Shown here: one piece after another, positions 1 through 8,887 of the stretch
How the letters are laid out: every line of letters starts with the position of its first letter
Position numbering within the stretch: position 1 is the first letter of the stretch
NCBI GenBank assembly: GCA_018672315.1
Contig: CP076053.1
Coordinates: 744,001-808,000 of the forward strand
Direction: 5' to 3'
Source of the DNA: Nocardioidaceae bacterium
GTDB lineage: Bacteria > Actinomycetota > Actinomycetes > Propionibacteriales > Nocardioidaceae
DNA length: 64,000 nucleotides
Program-made: the position numbers and the translations under genes
The notes under the pieces: model-generated
Told to the model about the DNA's origin: nothing
The model's input: the letters and a program-made list of their open reading frames with translations, nothing else
Databases searched by the model: none

Positions 1-306
1 GCACGCCCTCCTCCGGCGACTCACCGGGAGCGGCGGGCCGCAGCTCGTCCATCGGGAACGCGAGCACGTCGGTGGGGCCCTCCTTGCCCATCCACTGCTC
101 GTTCAGGGCGGCGATGACGTCGGGCTCGACCAGACGGACGGCCAGCTCGGCCTCGGGGTGCACACGCATAACGTGCATGACGTACGCGGCCAGGCGTGCG
201 ACATCGTCGGGCGACGGAGCACGATCGGCCGGGTCGGCCAGGACACCCGGGTCAGCAGACCCGGGTTCGTCGCCCTCCGGACTGGACTCGTCGAGGACCT
301 CGATGT

Positions 307-310
<4 letters not shown>
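1..310 (-). CDS. ybeY: Endoribonuclease YbeY, N-terminal part (cut by window edge)
   Basis: YbeY is a zinc-dependent endoribonuclease acting in 16S rRNA 3'-end maturation and 70S ribosome quality control. About 103 N-terminal residues are visible, starting [16 protein letters not shown]. The conserved stretch [15 protein letters not shown] near residues 75-90 is the family's TDVLxFPMDE motif. The zinc-binding H-x3-H-x5-H motif lies beyond the left edge, so the catalytic site cannot be judged. The ATG at 310 overlaps the phoH stop by four bases (ATGA), indicating translational coupling. PhoH-YbeY adjacency is very common in bacteria and supports the call. The acidic insert at residues 8-30 is variable between species. 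Confidence 0.9.
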
Positions 311-1368
<1,058 letters not shown>

Positions 1369-1492
1369 GGATGCCCCGAGGGGGCTGCCTCCTGTGTGGG
1401 TGAGCAGGACTGGGCCGTTCTGGCTCTCATGGTACGTAACGCGCGCGCAGGGCCGCTTCTTCCGTCTCGTGGTGCCGCGTACGCGATGCCCC

Positions 1493-1855
1493 TCACCCCG
1501 GCGGCCAGCTCATCGGGCGTCCGCCGAGCACGTGCAGGTGCACGTGGAAGACGCTCTGCCCGATGCCCGCGCCGGTGTTGAAGACGAGCCGGTAACCGCG
1601 CTCGTCGAGGTCGTCGGTCAGGCCCTCGTCGGCGGCGACCTGGTGGGCCGTACGCACGAGGTCGGCGAGCACATCCGGGTCCTCGGCCGCCAGGGCTGCC
1701 GCGTTCTCGTGGTGCTCGCGCGGGATGACCAGCACGTGTGTGGGGGCCTGGGCGTTGATGTCGCGGAACGCTACGCACGCGTCGGTCTCGGCCACGACGT
1801 CCGCGGGGACGTCGCCGGCGACGATCGTGCAGAACAGGCAGTCGGTGTCGCTCAT
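1493..1855 (-). CDS. HIT-family nucleotide-binding protein
   Basis: A 120-residue histidine triad protein, likely hydrolysing nucleoside phosphoramidates such as AMP-lysine or AMP-NH2. It starts MSDTDCLFCTIVAGDVP, with the typical CxxC near the N-terminus, and ends with the triad HVHLHVLGGRPMSWPPG, where the middle His is the nucleophile in the family. I chose the ATG at 1855 because the family begins there and GGGGG precedes it by two bases; an in-frame start 66 bases further upstream would add an unconserved tail. It lies upstream of phoH on the same strand with a gap of about 125 bases, the usual actinobacterial order. Confidence 0.9.
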   Translation of the reverse strand: MSDTDCLFCTIVAGDVPADVVAETDACVAFRDINAQAPTHVLVIPREHHENAAALAAEDPDVLADLVRTAHQVAADEGLTDDLDERGYRLVFNTGAGIGQSVFHVHLHVLGGRPMSWPPG

Positions 1856-2006
1856 GTCCCCCAGCCTGCCCATCCGCTCGCCGAGAAGTCGAGCGGCGGT
1901 GTCAACCGCAGCGGCCGGCAACGCGTGGTGGTCACGGAGAGCGGGAGGAGATCGCAGTGTCGTACGCGCCGGCAGTGAGCGCTCCGTCGTGGAGCAGGAC
2001 CGCCGG

Positions 2007-2028
2007 TAGCGTGCGCCTCCGTGGAGGC
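2007..2028 (+). promoter_or_regulatory. Putative -10 box and hairpin-embedded Shine-Dalgarno of the ECF sigma gene
   Basis: TAGCGT (2007-2012) fits the actinobacterial TAnnnT -10 pattern. The palindrome GCCTCCGTGGAGGC (2015-2028) contains the likely Shine-Dalgarno GGAGG (2023-2027), so the ribosome site could be masked by a short hairpin. No clear -35 was recognised. Confidence 0.35.
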
Positions 2029-2040
2029 AACGGCGTCGTG

Positions 2041-2541
2041 ATGAACGCCGACGAGGCGATCACCGACCTCTATTCCGCGCACCACACCGAGATGGTGCGT
2101 CTCGCGGTGCTCCTGGTGCGCGACCAGCTGCTCGCGGAGGACGTCGTGCAGGACGCGTTCATCACCCTGCACCGCAGGTGGGACCGCCTGGACGATCCCG
2201 CGGGCGCCGTCGGCTACCTGCACCGCAGCGTGGTGAACGGATGTCGCTCGGCGCAGCGTCGTCGGGTGGTCGCGACGCGGTGGATCCAGCGACAGGACCC
2301 CCGCGAGTCGCTGGCTCCGGGGGCCGACGACGCCGTGCTCGCGTCCGAGAGGCGCGACCGTGTCCTCGATGCGCTCGCCGACCTGCCGCGTCGGCAGCGC
2401 GAGGTGCTGACGTTGCGGTACTACCGCGACATGTCGGAGGAGGAGATCGCCTCCGTCCTCGAGATCTCGCGCGGGTCGGTGAAGACCCACGCCTCACGGG
2501 GAGCCGCGGCGCTGCGTGCCAGGCTGGGAGGAGAGTCATGA
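2041..2541 (+). CDS. ECF RNA polymerase sigma factor, SigE-like subfamily
   Basis: A 166-residue extracytoplasmic-function sigma factor. Region 2 is seen in LYSAHHTEMVRLAVLLV and LLAEDVVQDAFITLHRRW (residues about 10-55), where the DxVQ(D/E)xF motif contacts the -10 element. Region 4 is LADLPRRQREVLTLRYY followed by a helix-turn-helix EEEIASVLEISRGSVKTH. There is no SnoaL-type extension. Start is ATG 2041; GTG 2038 directly upstream is equally possible because GGAGG is 13 or 10 bases away. The stop overlaps the start of the next gene by four bases, so the membrane protein downstream is probably its regulator or target. The stimulus is unknown. Confidence 0.88.
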   Translation: MNADEAITDLYSAHHTEMVRLAVLLVRDQLLAEDVVQDAFITLHRRWDRLDDPAGAVGYLHRSVVNGCRSAQRRRVVATRWIQRQDPRESLAPGADDAVLASERRDRVLDALADLPRRQREVLTLRYYRDMSEEEIASVLEISRGSVKTHASRGAAALRARLGGES

Positions 2542-3689
2542 GCCCTCACGAGCAGGACGATCCCGTGGACCCGGCGTTGCGCGCCCTCCTGCACGGTGCG
2601 GTCGACGACGTACGTCCGAGGTCCGACCTCGAGCAGGTCCTCGGGGCGGGACGCGAGTCCCGCCGCGCCTCGAGACGTGTCGGCCGCCCGGTCGCAGCCG
2701 CGCTGGCCGCCGCCGCGGCGGCTGCGGTGGTGGTGGGCGGCGCCGCCCTGGTGGAGGATCTCTTCCCTGACGGCGTCGCCCCGCCGGTCGCCTCCGCCGG
2801 GCCCGACACACCGGTTCCGTCCGCCGGCGGCTCCCCCTCAGCAGCTCCCACGCCCGGCGACACGGATCTCGGGGTGCCGGGCGCGGACCCGTTCGCACCC
2901 CAGTCCGTTGCGGGGAGGGACCGGTGGGTCGTGCCGGTCTACCGGCTGCTCGCTGTCGGGCCCGCGGGTACGACCGGCGACCCCGTCACGACCTCGTTGC
3001 GCGCGGAACTCCTCTCGGTGACCAGCGACGGCAGCGACCAGGACCTGCTTCGCGGCGCGTACGCGGCCGAGATCGACAGTTCGGGGACGGATCTCGGCTT
3101 CCCCGCGTTCGAGCAGGTCGAGCTGACCAGCGTGGACGGCTCGGAGACCGGGACGTCGGCTCCCACGCTGGTCTCGGTCCGGGTGGGCGACCTCGCTCTT
3201 GAGTCCCGCGACGTGACGGGTGCCGAGGACGCCGCGCTGCAGCAGCTGGCCTGGACGGCGCGCTCGGTCCTTCAGGAGCCCGTACGCCTGAGCGTGGAAG
3301 GTCCGGACGGGGCCGTGCGCGAGGTGGCCCCGGAGGCAGACTCCCTCGACGCCGTGCAGATCGCCAGCCCGGCCGACGGCGAACGATTCGTGGCCGGCGA
3401 GGTCGTGAGGGTCTCCGGTGTCGTGGACAACCGCGTGCAGGGTCTGACGTACGACCTGATGGAAGGGTGCGGGGTCGACTGCGCCGGCGAGCCACGCACC
3501 TTCGGCAGCGGTGAGGTCGCCCTCCGTCCGCTGACCGGCGATCCTGACCGGCGTTACTTCGAGGTGGACGTGCCGGTCCCGGACATCGACGGTCGGCTGC
3601 AGATCGGCCTCACCGCCGACCAGAGGGCGCTCGGCCGGGGGCTCGCCGGCTACAGCGTGTCGATCGAGGTGGCCGGGTCGCGCGGCTGA
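2538..3689 (+). CDS. Single-pass membrane protein coupled to the ECF sigma factor, with Gmad2-like C-terminal domain
   Basis: A 383-residue protein. Residues 1-50 are cytoplasmic and charged; one alanine/valine-rich transmembrane helix spans about 52-72. A proline/serine-rich linker follows. An extracellular region beginning RWVVPVYRLLAVG resembles GerMN-type domains. The C-terminal 110 residues (IASPADGERFVAGEVVRVSG near 275) resemble the immunoglobulin-like Gmad2 domain of spore germination and secretory proteins. The gene starts inside the sigma factor stop codon (ATGA). By position it could be an anti-sigma factor, but I do not see a zinc-binding HxxxCxxC motif, so it is either a non-canonical regulator or a co-expressed envelope protein. 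Confidence 0.65.
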   Translation: MSPHEQDDPVDPALRALLHGAVDDVRPRSDLEQVLGAGRESRRASRRVGRPVAAALAAAAAAAVVVGGAALVEDLFPDGVAPPVASAGPDTPVPSAGGSPSAAPTPGDTDLGVPGADPFAPQSVAGRDRWVVPVYRLLAVGPAGTTGDPVTTSLRAELLSVTSDGSDQDLLRGAYAAEIDSSGTDLGFPAFEQVELTSVDGSETGTSAPTLVSVRVGDLALESRDVTGAEDAALQQLAWTARSVLQEPVRLSVEGPDGAVREVAPEADSLDAVQIASPADGERFVAGEVVRVSGVVDNRVQGLTYDLMEGCGVDCAGEPRTFGSGEVALRPLTGDPDRRYFEVDVPVPDIDGRLQIGLTADQRALGRGLAGYSVSIEVAGSRG

Positions 3690-3733
3690 GCGCGTGCCCG
3701 TCCCAGGACGCGGCGGCGGTTGCTCGCCACTCG

Positions 3734-4504
3734 TCAGTGCCACCTCGTCGCGGCCAGCACCGCCGCACACGCCACGACCCCGGCGGTCGACGTACGCAGC
3801 ACCTCGTCGCCCAGCCGCACCGACGTCGCACCCGCGTCGACCAGCGCCTCGATCTCCTCGGGCGACACCCCACCTTCGGGGCCGACGACGAGCAGCACGT
3901 CCGTCGGTGCGTCGACGGCGGCGAGGGCGCCCGTCAGACGCTCGTCGGCCCCCTCGTGCAGCACGAGGGCCAGTCCCCCGCCGGTGACCGCCTGGCGAAC
4001 GCGATCCACGAGCTCGGTCGTCCGCTCCAGCTCCGCCACCACCGGCACCCGCGACCGCCGCGACTGCTTCACGGCCTCCCGCGCCGTCGTCCGCCACTTG
4101 GCCACACCCTTGGTGGCGCGCTCGCCCTTCCACACCGCCACGCAGCGCGATGCCGCCCACGGCACGACGACGTCGACGCCGACCTCGGTGAGCATCTCGA
4201 CCGCCAGCTCGCCGCGGTCACCCTTGGGCACGGCCTGCACGACCGTCAGCCGCGGCACCGGGGCCGGCTCGTCGACGACCGAGGCGAGGCGTACGCCCAT
4301 GACCGTCTTCGAGGCCGACACGACCTCGCCGACGCCGCGACGACCACACCCGTCGACCAGCTCGACGGATTCGCCGACCGTCGTACGCCGCACCACCACG
4401 GCGTGCCGGGCCTCCGCGCCGGTCACCTCGACGACCGTCCCCTGCGCCTGATGCGGCGCCGGGAGCCCCGGCTGCTCGGGGACGAGGAAGACCGGCAGGC
4501 TCAC
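3734..4504 (-). CDS. rsmE: 16S rRNA (uracil-1498-N3)-methyltransferase RsmE
   Basis: RsmE methylates N3 of U1498 in helix 44 of 16S rRNA using S-adenosylmethionine. The 256-residue protein has an N-terminal PUA-like domain ([13 protein letters not shown] to about residue 75) and a C-terminal SPOUT trefoil-knot domain. Knot motifs are visible: [18 protein letters not shown] near residue 195 and [13 protein letters not shown] near 230. Length is normal. Its ATG overlaps the dnaJ stop by four bases, so it is the last gene of the CIRCE-controlled hrcA-dnaJ-rsmE operon, a common actinobacterial arrangement. Confidence 0.94.
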   Translation of the reverse strand: MSLPVFLVPEQPGLPAPHQAQGTVVEVTGAEARHAVVVRRTTVGESVELVDGCGRRGVGEVVSASKTVMGVRLASVVDEPAPVPRLTVVQAVPKGDRGELAVEMLTEVGVDVVVPWAASRCVAVWKGERATKGVAKWRTTAREAVKQSRRSRVPVVAELERTTELVDRVRQAVTGGGLALVLHEGADERLTGALAAVDAPTDVLLVVGPEGGVSPEEIEALVDAGATSVRLGDEVLRTSTAGVVACAAVLAATRWH

Positions 4505-5682
4505 TTGAAGGCGTCGCGCAGCCGGTCGAAGACCGACCGGTGCGGCTGCGCCAGCTCGCCGTCGGGCGACTCCTCGTCACGGAGCGCTGCCAGCTCGCGC
4601 AGCAGCTCCTCCTGCCTCGCGTCGAGCCGCGTCGGGGTGTCGACGACGATGCGGACGATCAGGTCGCCGCGCGCGGAGGACCGCAGCCCCGGCACCCCGC
4701 GGCCGCGGAGCCGCTGCTCGGTGCCCGACTGGGTCCCGGCGCGCACCTCGACCTCGACCTGGGTCTCGAGGTCGGTCGCGGCCTCGTCGCCGTCGGCGAC
4801 GACGTCGGCCTCCAGGAGCGGCAGGGTGATCTTCGTGCCGAGCGCCGCAGCCGTCATCGGCAGCGACACGCTGCAGATCAGGTCGTTGCCCTCGCGGACG
4901 TAGCGCTCGTGGGGCTCGACGTCGAGCTCGACGTACAGGTCCCCGGGCGGGCCGCCGCCCGGCCCGACCTCGCCCTGCTCGGCGAGCTGGACCCTCGTGC
5001 CGGCGTCGACGCCCGCGGGGATCTGCACCGTCAGCGACCGGCGCGACCGCACCCGTCCGTCGCCGGAGCACTCACGGCACGGCTCGGGGATGATCGAGCC
5101 GAAGCCGCGGCACGCCGGGCAGGGACGCATCGTGCGCACCTCGCCGAGGAAGCTGCGCTGCACCTGGGAGACCTCGCCCCGTCCGTGGCAGGTCTGGCAC
5201 GTCTGCGGGCTCGAGCCCGGCGCCGCACCGTCGCCCTGGCACAGGCCGCACACGACGGCCGTGTCGACCTTCAGCTCCTTCTCCGCCCCGAACGCGGCCT
5301 CGGCCAGCGTCACCTGCAGCCGGATGAGCGCGTCCTGGCCACGGCGTACGCGCGGCCGCGGACCCCGCCCGCCGGCCGCACCTCCGCCGGCGCCGCCGAA
5401 GAAGGCGTCCATGATGTCGTTGAAGCTGAACCCCTGGCCCTGGGCACCACCGCCGAAGCCGCCCTGGCCGAACGGGTTGCCGCCCGCGTCGTACCGCTGC
5501 CGCTTGTCGGGGTCGCTGAGCACCTCGTACGCCGCCGAGACCTCCTTGAAGCGCTCCTGCGTCGCGGGGTCCGGGTTGACGTCGGGGTGCAGTTGGCGGG
5601 CCAGCTTGCGGTAGGCCTTCTTGATGTCGTCGGGGCCGGCGTCACGGCTGACGCCGAGCGCTTCGTACAGGTCCTGGGCCAC
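4501..5682 (-). CDS. dnaJ: Chaperone protein DnaJ (DnaJ2 type)
   Basis: Co-chaperone that stimulates the DnaK ATPase and delivers unfolded substrates. Domains of the 393 residues in order: J-domain (1-70) with the HPD loop in [11 protein letters not shown]; a Gly/Phe-rich linker ([13 protein letters not shown]); a zinc domain with four CxxCxGxG repeats ([32 protein letters not shown]) at about 140-220; and the C-terminal substrate-binding domain. All zinc cysteines are intact. It follows hrcA with a gap of about 56 bases and overlaps rsmE. No grpE or dnaK accompanies it, so this is the hrcA-linked second DnaJ of actinobacteria rather than the dnaK-operon copy. Confidence 0.95.
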   Translation of the reverse strand: MAQDLYEALGVSRDAGPDDIKKAYRKLARQLHPDVNPDPATQERFKEVSAAYEVLSDPDKRQRYDAGGNPFGQGGFGGGAQGQGFSFNDIMDAFFGGAGGGAAGGRGPRPRVRRGQDALIRLQVTLAEAAFGAEKELKVDTAVVCGLCQGDGAAPGSSPQTCQTCHGRGEVSQVQRSFLGEVRTMRPCPACRGFGSIIPEPCRECSGDGRVRSRRSLTVQIPAGVDAGTRVQLAEQGEVGPGGGPPGDLYVELDVEPHERYVREGNDLICSVSLPMTAAALGTKITLPLLEADVVADGDEAATDLETQVEVEVRAGTQSGTEQRLRGRGVPGLRSSARGDLIVRIVVDTPTRLDARQEELLRELAALRDEESPDGELAQPHRSVFDRLRDAFK

Positions 5683-5738
5683 GGGTTCTCTTTCGTCGGA
5701 TCGTCGTGGTGAGCGTGCGGGGGGAGCAGTCTGCGGTG

Positions 5739-6761
5739 CTACTGCTCGTCGAGGATGCGGGAGACGTAGCGGGCCACCGCGCGCACGGCGGCCATCGTGC
5801 CCGGGTAGTCCATGCGGGTCGGGCCCACGATGCCGAGCGCGGCGAGGGCCTCCGGCCCAGGTCCGTAGCCGGTGGAGACGACCGAGGTCGAGCTGAGCTC
5901 CTGCACCGGTCCCTCGTGGCCGATCGTCACGGTCACGGCCGCCGGGCTCGAGGCCTCCCCGAGCAGCTTCAGGAGCACCACGTGCTCCTCGAGCGCCTCG
6001 AGCATCGGACGCATGGCGGAGTCGAAGCTCTCCCCGTACGCCGCGAGGTTGGCCGCACCGCCCACCGCGACGCGGTGGTCGGAGCGGTGGTCGCTCATCG
6101 CCTCGACCAGGGTGCCGACGATCGTGTCCGCCGCCACCGACAACGTCGGCGGGACGGTCGCGGTGACCCCGGTCAGTGCCGCCGCCGCGTCCGCGATGGT
6201 CTCGCCGACGACGGCGCGGTTGACGGCCGTACGCAGGAGCAGCAGGTCCTCCTCGCTGGGCGCCTCACCGATGTCGACCACGCGCTGCTCGACCCGGCCG
6301 GTGGAGAGGATCAGCACGACCATCAGCCTGCTGCCGGTCAACGAGATGACCTCGACGTGGCGCACCGTCGAGCGCGAGAGCGTCGGGTACTGCATCACGG
6401 CCACGTGCCGGGTGAGCTGGGAGAGCAGCCGGACGCTGCGCTGCACGACGTCGTCGAGGTCCACGGCCCCGTCGAGAAGCGTCGTGATGGCCCGGCGCTC
6501 CGGACCCGACAACGGCTTGACGCCGGAGAGCCGGTCGACGAAGAGCCGGTATCCCTTGTCGGTCGGGATGCGACCCGCGGAGGTGTGGGGCTGCTGGATC
6601 AGGCCCTCGTCCTCGAGCACGGCCATGTCGTTGCGCACCGTGGCGCTGGAGACGCCGAGCGCGTGACGCTCGACCAGCGCCTTGGAGCCGACGGGCTCGT
6701 GGGTGTCGACGTAGTCCTGCACGATCGCGCGGAGCACCGCGAGGCGGCGTTCTTCCGACAT
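5739..6761 (-). CDS. hrcA: Heat-inducible transcription repressor HrcA
   Basis: HrcA represses class I heat-shock genes by binding CIRCE operators. The 340 residues begin with a winged-helix domain ([18 protein letters not shown]; recognition region [19 protein letters not shown]), followed by the conserved [18 protein letters not shown] and a GAF-like dimerisation region. I chose ATG 6761 over the ATG nine codons upstream because GGAGGT lies three bases before it and HrcA proteins begin at this point. A perfect CIRCE operator sits 20 bases upstream, so the gene is autoregulated together with dnaJ and rsmE. Confidence 0.95.
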   Translation of the reverse strand: MSEERRLAVLRAIVQDYVDTHEPVGSKALVERHALGVSSATVRNDMAVLEDEGLIQQPHTSAGRIPTDKGYRLFVDRLSGVKPLSGPERRAITTLLDGAVDLDDVVQRSVRLLSQLTRHVAVMQYPTLSRSTVRHVEVISLTGSRLMVVLILSTGRVEQRVVDIGEAPSEEDLLLLRTAVNRAVVGETIADAAAALTGVTATVPPTLSVAADTIVGTLVEAMSDHRSDHRVAVGGAANLAAYGESFDSAMRPMLEALEEHVVLLKLLGEASSPAAVTVTIGHEGPVQELSSTSVVSTGYGPGPEALAALGIVGPTRMDYPGTMAAVRAVARYVSRILDEQ

Positions 6762-6781
6762 CGCACCTCCCGGGTCGCGTG

Positions 6782-6808
6782 CTGGCACTCATGAATGGCG
6801 AGTGCCAG
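6782..6808 (-). promoter_or_regulatory. CIRCE operator of the hrcA operon
   Basis: Two perfect 9-bp arms, CTGGCACTC (6782-6790) and GAGTGCCAG (6800-6808), are separated by exactly nine bases. This is the CIRCE architecture (consensus TTAGCACTC-N9-GAGTGCTAA) with two outer positions changed symmetrically. It lies directly upstream of hrcA, the expected place. Confidence 0.92.
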
Positions 6809-6894
6809 TCTACGCGGGACCACCCGTGCGAGCCGAGCCGAGCGGGGGTCGCGCTCCTCACCCGTGGCCGGCGCGCCGGACTCGACCGTGCCCC

Positions 6895-6909
6895 TAGCCT
6901 CGGACCATG
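6895..6909 (+). promoter_or_regulatory. Leaderless promoter of the metallo-beta-lactamase gene
   Basis: TAGCCT (6895-6900) is followed by six bases and then ATG 6907. That places transcription start at the start codon, so the mRNA would lack a Shine-Dalgarno. No strong -35 is seen. Confidence 0.5.
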
Positions 6910-7827
6910 TCCTCCCCCCTGCCCTTCCGTACGCCGTCCTTCGCCGAGGTGGGCGACCGGGTGTGGGTGGCCCGGCACGAGTGGTTCGACGCGAACCTGA
7001 CGCTCGTCGTGGGCGGGGAGTCCGCACTGCTGGTCGACACCCACGCCTCGGCGGCCTCGATGGCCGCGCTGCTCCCGGAGATCGAGCGCGTGACGGACCG
7101 GCCGCTCTCAGCCGTCGTCGCGAGTCACAGCCACCACGACCACGTGCTGGGGGCCTCCGCGGTGCTCGACCGTTGGCCGGGCGTCGACTACCTCGCCCAC
7201 GAGCGCGCCGCCGCGGTGCTGGTCGCCGAGAACGAGGCGTACGCCGCCGACGCGACGCGTCGCGCCGAGGACGCCGCTGCGGAGCTCACCGACGTCGAGC
7301 GTGAGCGTCTCCGGCTGCAGGCGGCCTCGCCGATCGTCGAGCCGAGCCGCACGCTCTCGGCGGTGTGGGCGTACGACCTGGGCGACCGGCTCGTCGAGGT
7401 CGTGCACCCCGGCAGGGGGCACACCGACGGCGACCTGGTCGTCCGCGTCGGCGGTGTCGAGGGCCCCGGGAGCGCCGTCGTCGTCACCGGCGACCTCGTC
7501 GAGGAGTCGGCGCCGCCGGTGTGGGGTCCGGACTCCTGGCCGCTGGAGTGGCCCGGCACCCTCGACCTGGTGCTGCAGCTGACGATGCCCGGCGACGTCG
7601 TCGTCCCCGGTCACGGCGCCTTGGTCGACCGCGGTTTCGTCGAGGACCAGCGCGACGCCGTCGGGCAGGTCGCCGAGCAGGTGCGCGCCCTCGCGGTCTC
7701 CGGGACGCGCTTCGAGGACGTGCTCGCCGCGGGCGAGTGGCCGTACCCGGTCGAGGTGCTGGACCACGCCGTACGCCGCGCCTGGGAGCACCTCCCTCGC
7801 GGCAGCCGCCAGCTGCCGATGGCCTGA
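6907..7827 (+). CDS. Metallo-beta-lactamase fold hydrolase
   Basis: A 306-residue member of the MBL-fold superfamily. The zinc motif HxHxDH is seen in SHSHHDHVLGAS (residues about 74-85). Further metal ligands fit in VHPGRGHTDGDLVV (about 165) and VVPGHGALVD (about 235), so both zinc sites look intact. There is no signal peptide, so it is cytoplasmic. The substrate cannot be named from sequence; relatives include glyoxalase II-like thioesterases and cyclase-like proteins. It is transcribed alone, divergently from the hrcA operon. Confidence 0.82.
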   Translation: MSSPLPFRTPSFAEVGDRVWVARHEWFDANLTLVVGGESALLVDTHASAASMAALLPEIERVTDRPLSAVVASHSHHDHVLGASAVLDRWPGVDYLAHERAAAVLVAENEAYAADATRRAEDAAAELTDVERERLRLQAASPIVEPSRTLSAVWAYDLGDRLVEVVHPGRGHTDGDLVVRVGGVEGPGSAVVVTGDLVEESAPPVWGPDSWPLEWPGTLDLVLQLTMPGDVVVPGHGALVDRGFVEDQRDAVGQVAEQVRALAVSGTRFEDVLAAGEWPYPVEVLDHAVRRAWEHLPRGSRQLPMA

Positions 7828-7845
7828 CGGCGACGTCCACGGCCC

Positions 7846-7937
7846 CCTGAACGCCCGCGTACGCGGGTGATCCCGTGCCTGCGCGGGTGTGCAGCGCCGC
7901 ACAAGGTCCAGGACGCCCGCATACGCGGGCGTTCAGG
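7846..7937. repeat. Nested inverted repeat with CGTACG-centred palindromic arms
   Basis: Two 22-bp arms at 7846-7867 and 7916-7937 are reverse complements with one mismatch. Each arm holds its own palindrome, cccgcgtacgcggg in the left arm and cccgcatacgcggg in the right. Smaller stems lie in the 48-bp centre (cccg...cggg; tgtgc...gcaca). It lies between two same-strand genes and may terminate the first, but there is no T-run. Confidence 0.6.
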
Positions 7938-8011
7938 ACGGGGCGGCCGGGGCGGCCGAGGCGGACGGCGCGCCGGGCGCCACGTACGCCCGGGGTGACC
8001 CGGTGCTGACC

Positions 8012-8026
8012 TAGCGTTGACCGGTG
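8012..8026 (+). promoter_or_regulatory. Leaderless promoter of the DUF3097 gene
   Basis: TAGCGT (8012-8017), six bases, then GTG 8024. The spacing predicts transcription starting at the GTG codon. There is no purine-rich ribosome site. Confidence 0.5.
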
Positions 8027-8884
8027 ACCTCCCCCCACGACAGGTACGGCAGCGACGTCCTCTCCTCCGACTGGCGCAAACCGAAGAACGGGCGCGCCGT
8101 CGAGCACGAGACCTCCGTCGGCGAGGTGCTCGAGGAGGTCGAGACCGGCATGTGCGGCGAGGTGGTGAAGGTCGACCGCGACCTCGGCACGCTCACGCTC
8201 GAGGACCGTCGCAGCCGCCGCCGGGTGTTCCCGATGGGCCCGGGGTTCCTGCTCGAGGGCAAGCCGGTGATCGTGCGTCCACCGAGCCGCAAGGCCCCCG
8301 CGAAGCCGACGCGTACGGCCTCGGGGTCGATGACGGTCGCGGACGCACCCGCACGAGTCGCCCGGGCCAGCCGCATCTTCGTCGAGGGCCGCCACGACGC
8401 CGAGCTGGTCGAGAAGGTCTGGGGCGACGACCTGCGCGTGGAGGGGGTGGTCGTGGAGTACCTCGACGGTGTCGACGACCTCGCCGAGCACCTGCGCGAC
8501 TTCGAGCCGACGGCGCAGCGGCGCGTCGGCGTGCTGGTCGACCACCTGGTGCCGGGGTCGAAGGAGGCGCGCATCGCGGGGGCCGTGCAGCGGTCGCCGA
8601 TCGGCGCGCACGTGCTGGTCGTCGGCCACCCCTTCATCGACATCTGGCAGGCCGTCAAGCCCTCGTCCGTCGGCATCCCGGCCTGGCCGGCCGTGCCCCG
8701 CGGTGAGGACTGGAAGAAGGGCACCTGCCAGCGACTCGGCTGGCCGCACCGCGACCAGGCGGACGTCGCCCGGGTGTGGAAGCACATCCTCGGCAAGGTG
8801 CGGGGCTGGAACGACCTCGACCCGGCCCTGCTGGGCCGGGTCGAGGAGTTGATCGACTTCGTCACCGCTCCGGGGAGCGGCTGA
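8024..8884 (+). CDS. DUF3097 family protein
   Basis: A 286-residue conserved actinobacterial protein of unknown function. It begins MTSPHDRYGSDVLSSDWRKP, which is the family signature. The middle carries TOPRIM-like features: RIFVEGRHDAELVEKVWGDD (about 122-141), then EYLDGVDDL and VLVDHLVPGSKE, which would supply the acidic metal-binding residues of a nuclease or primase-type fold. That reading is inference from motif spacing. The GTG start is supported by the conserved N-terminus and a leaderless -10 box. It is convergent with the subtilase gene, with only three bases between the two stops. Confidence 0.85.
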   Translation: MTSPHDRYGSDVLSSDWRKPKNGRAVEHETSVGEVLEEVETGMCGEVVKVDRDLGTLTLEDRRSRRRVFPMGPGFLLEGKPVIVRPPSRKAPAKPTRTASGSMTVADAPARVARASRIFVEGRHDAELVEKVWGDDLRVEGVVVEYLDGVDDLAEHLRDFEPTAQRRVGVLVDHLVPGSKEARIAGAVQRSPIGAHVLVVGHPFIDIWQAVKPSSVGIPAWPAVPRGEDWKKGTCQRLGWPHRDQADVARVWKHILGKVRGWNDLDPALLGRVEELIDFVTAPGSG

Positions 8885-8887
8885 GCC

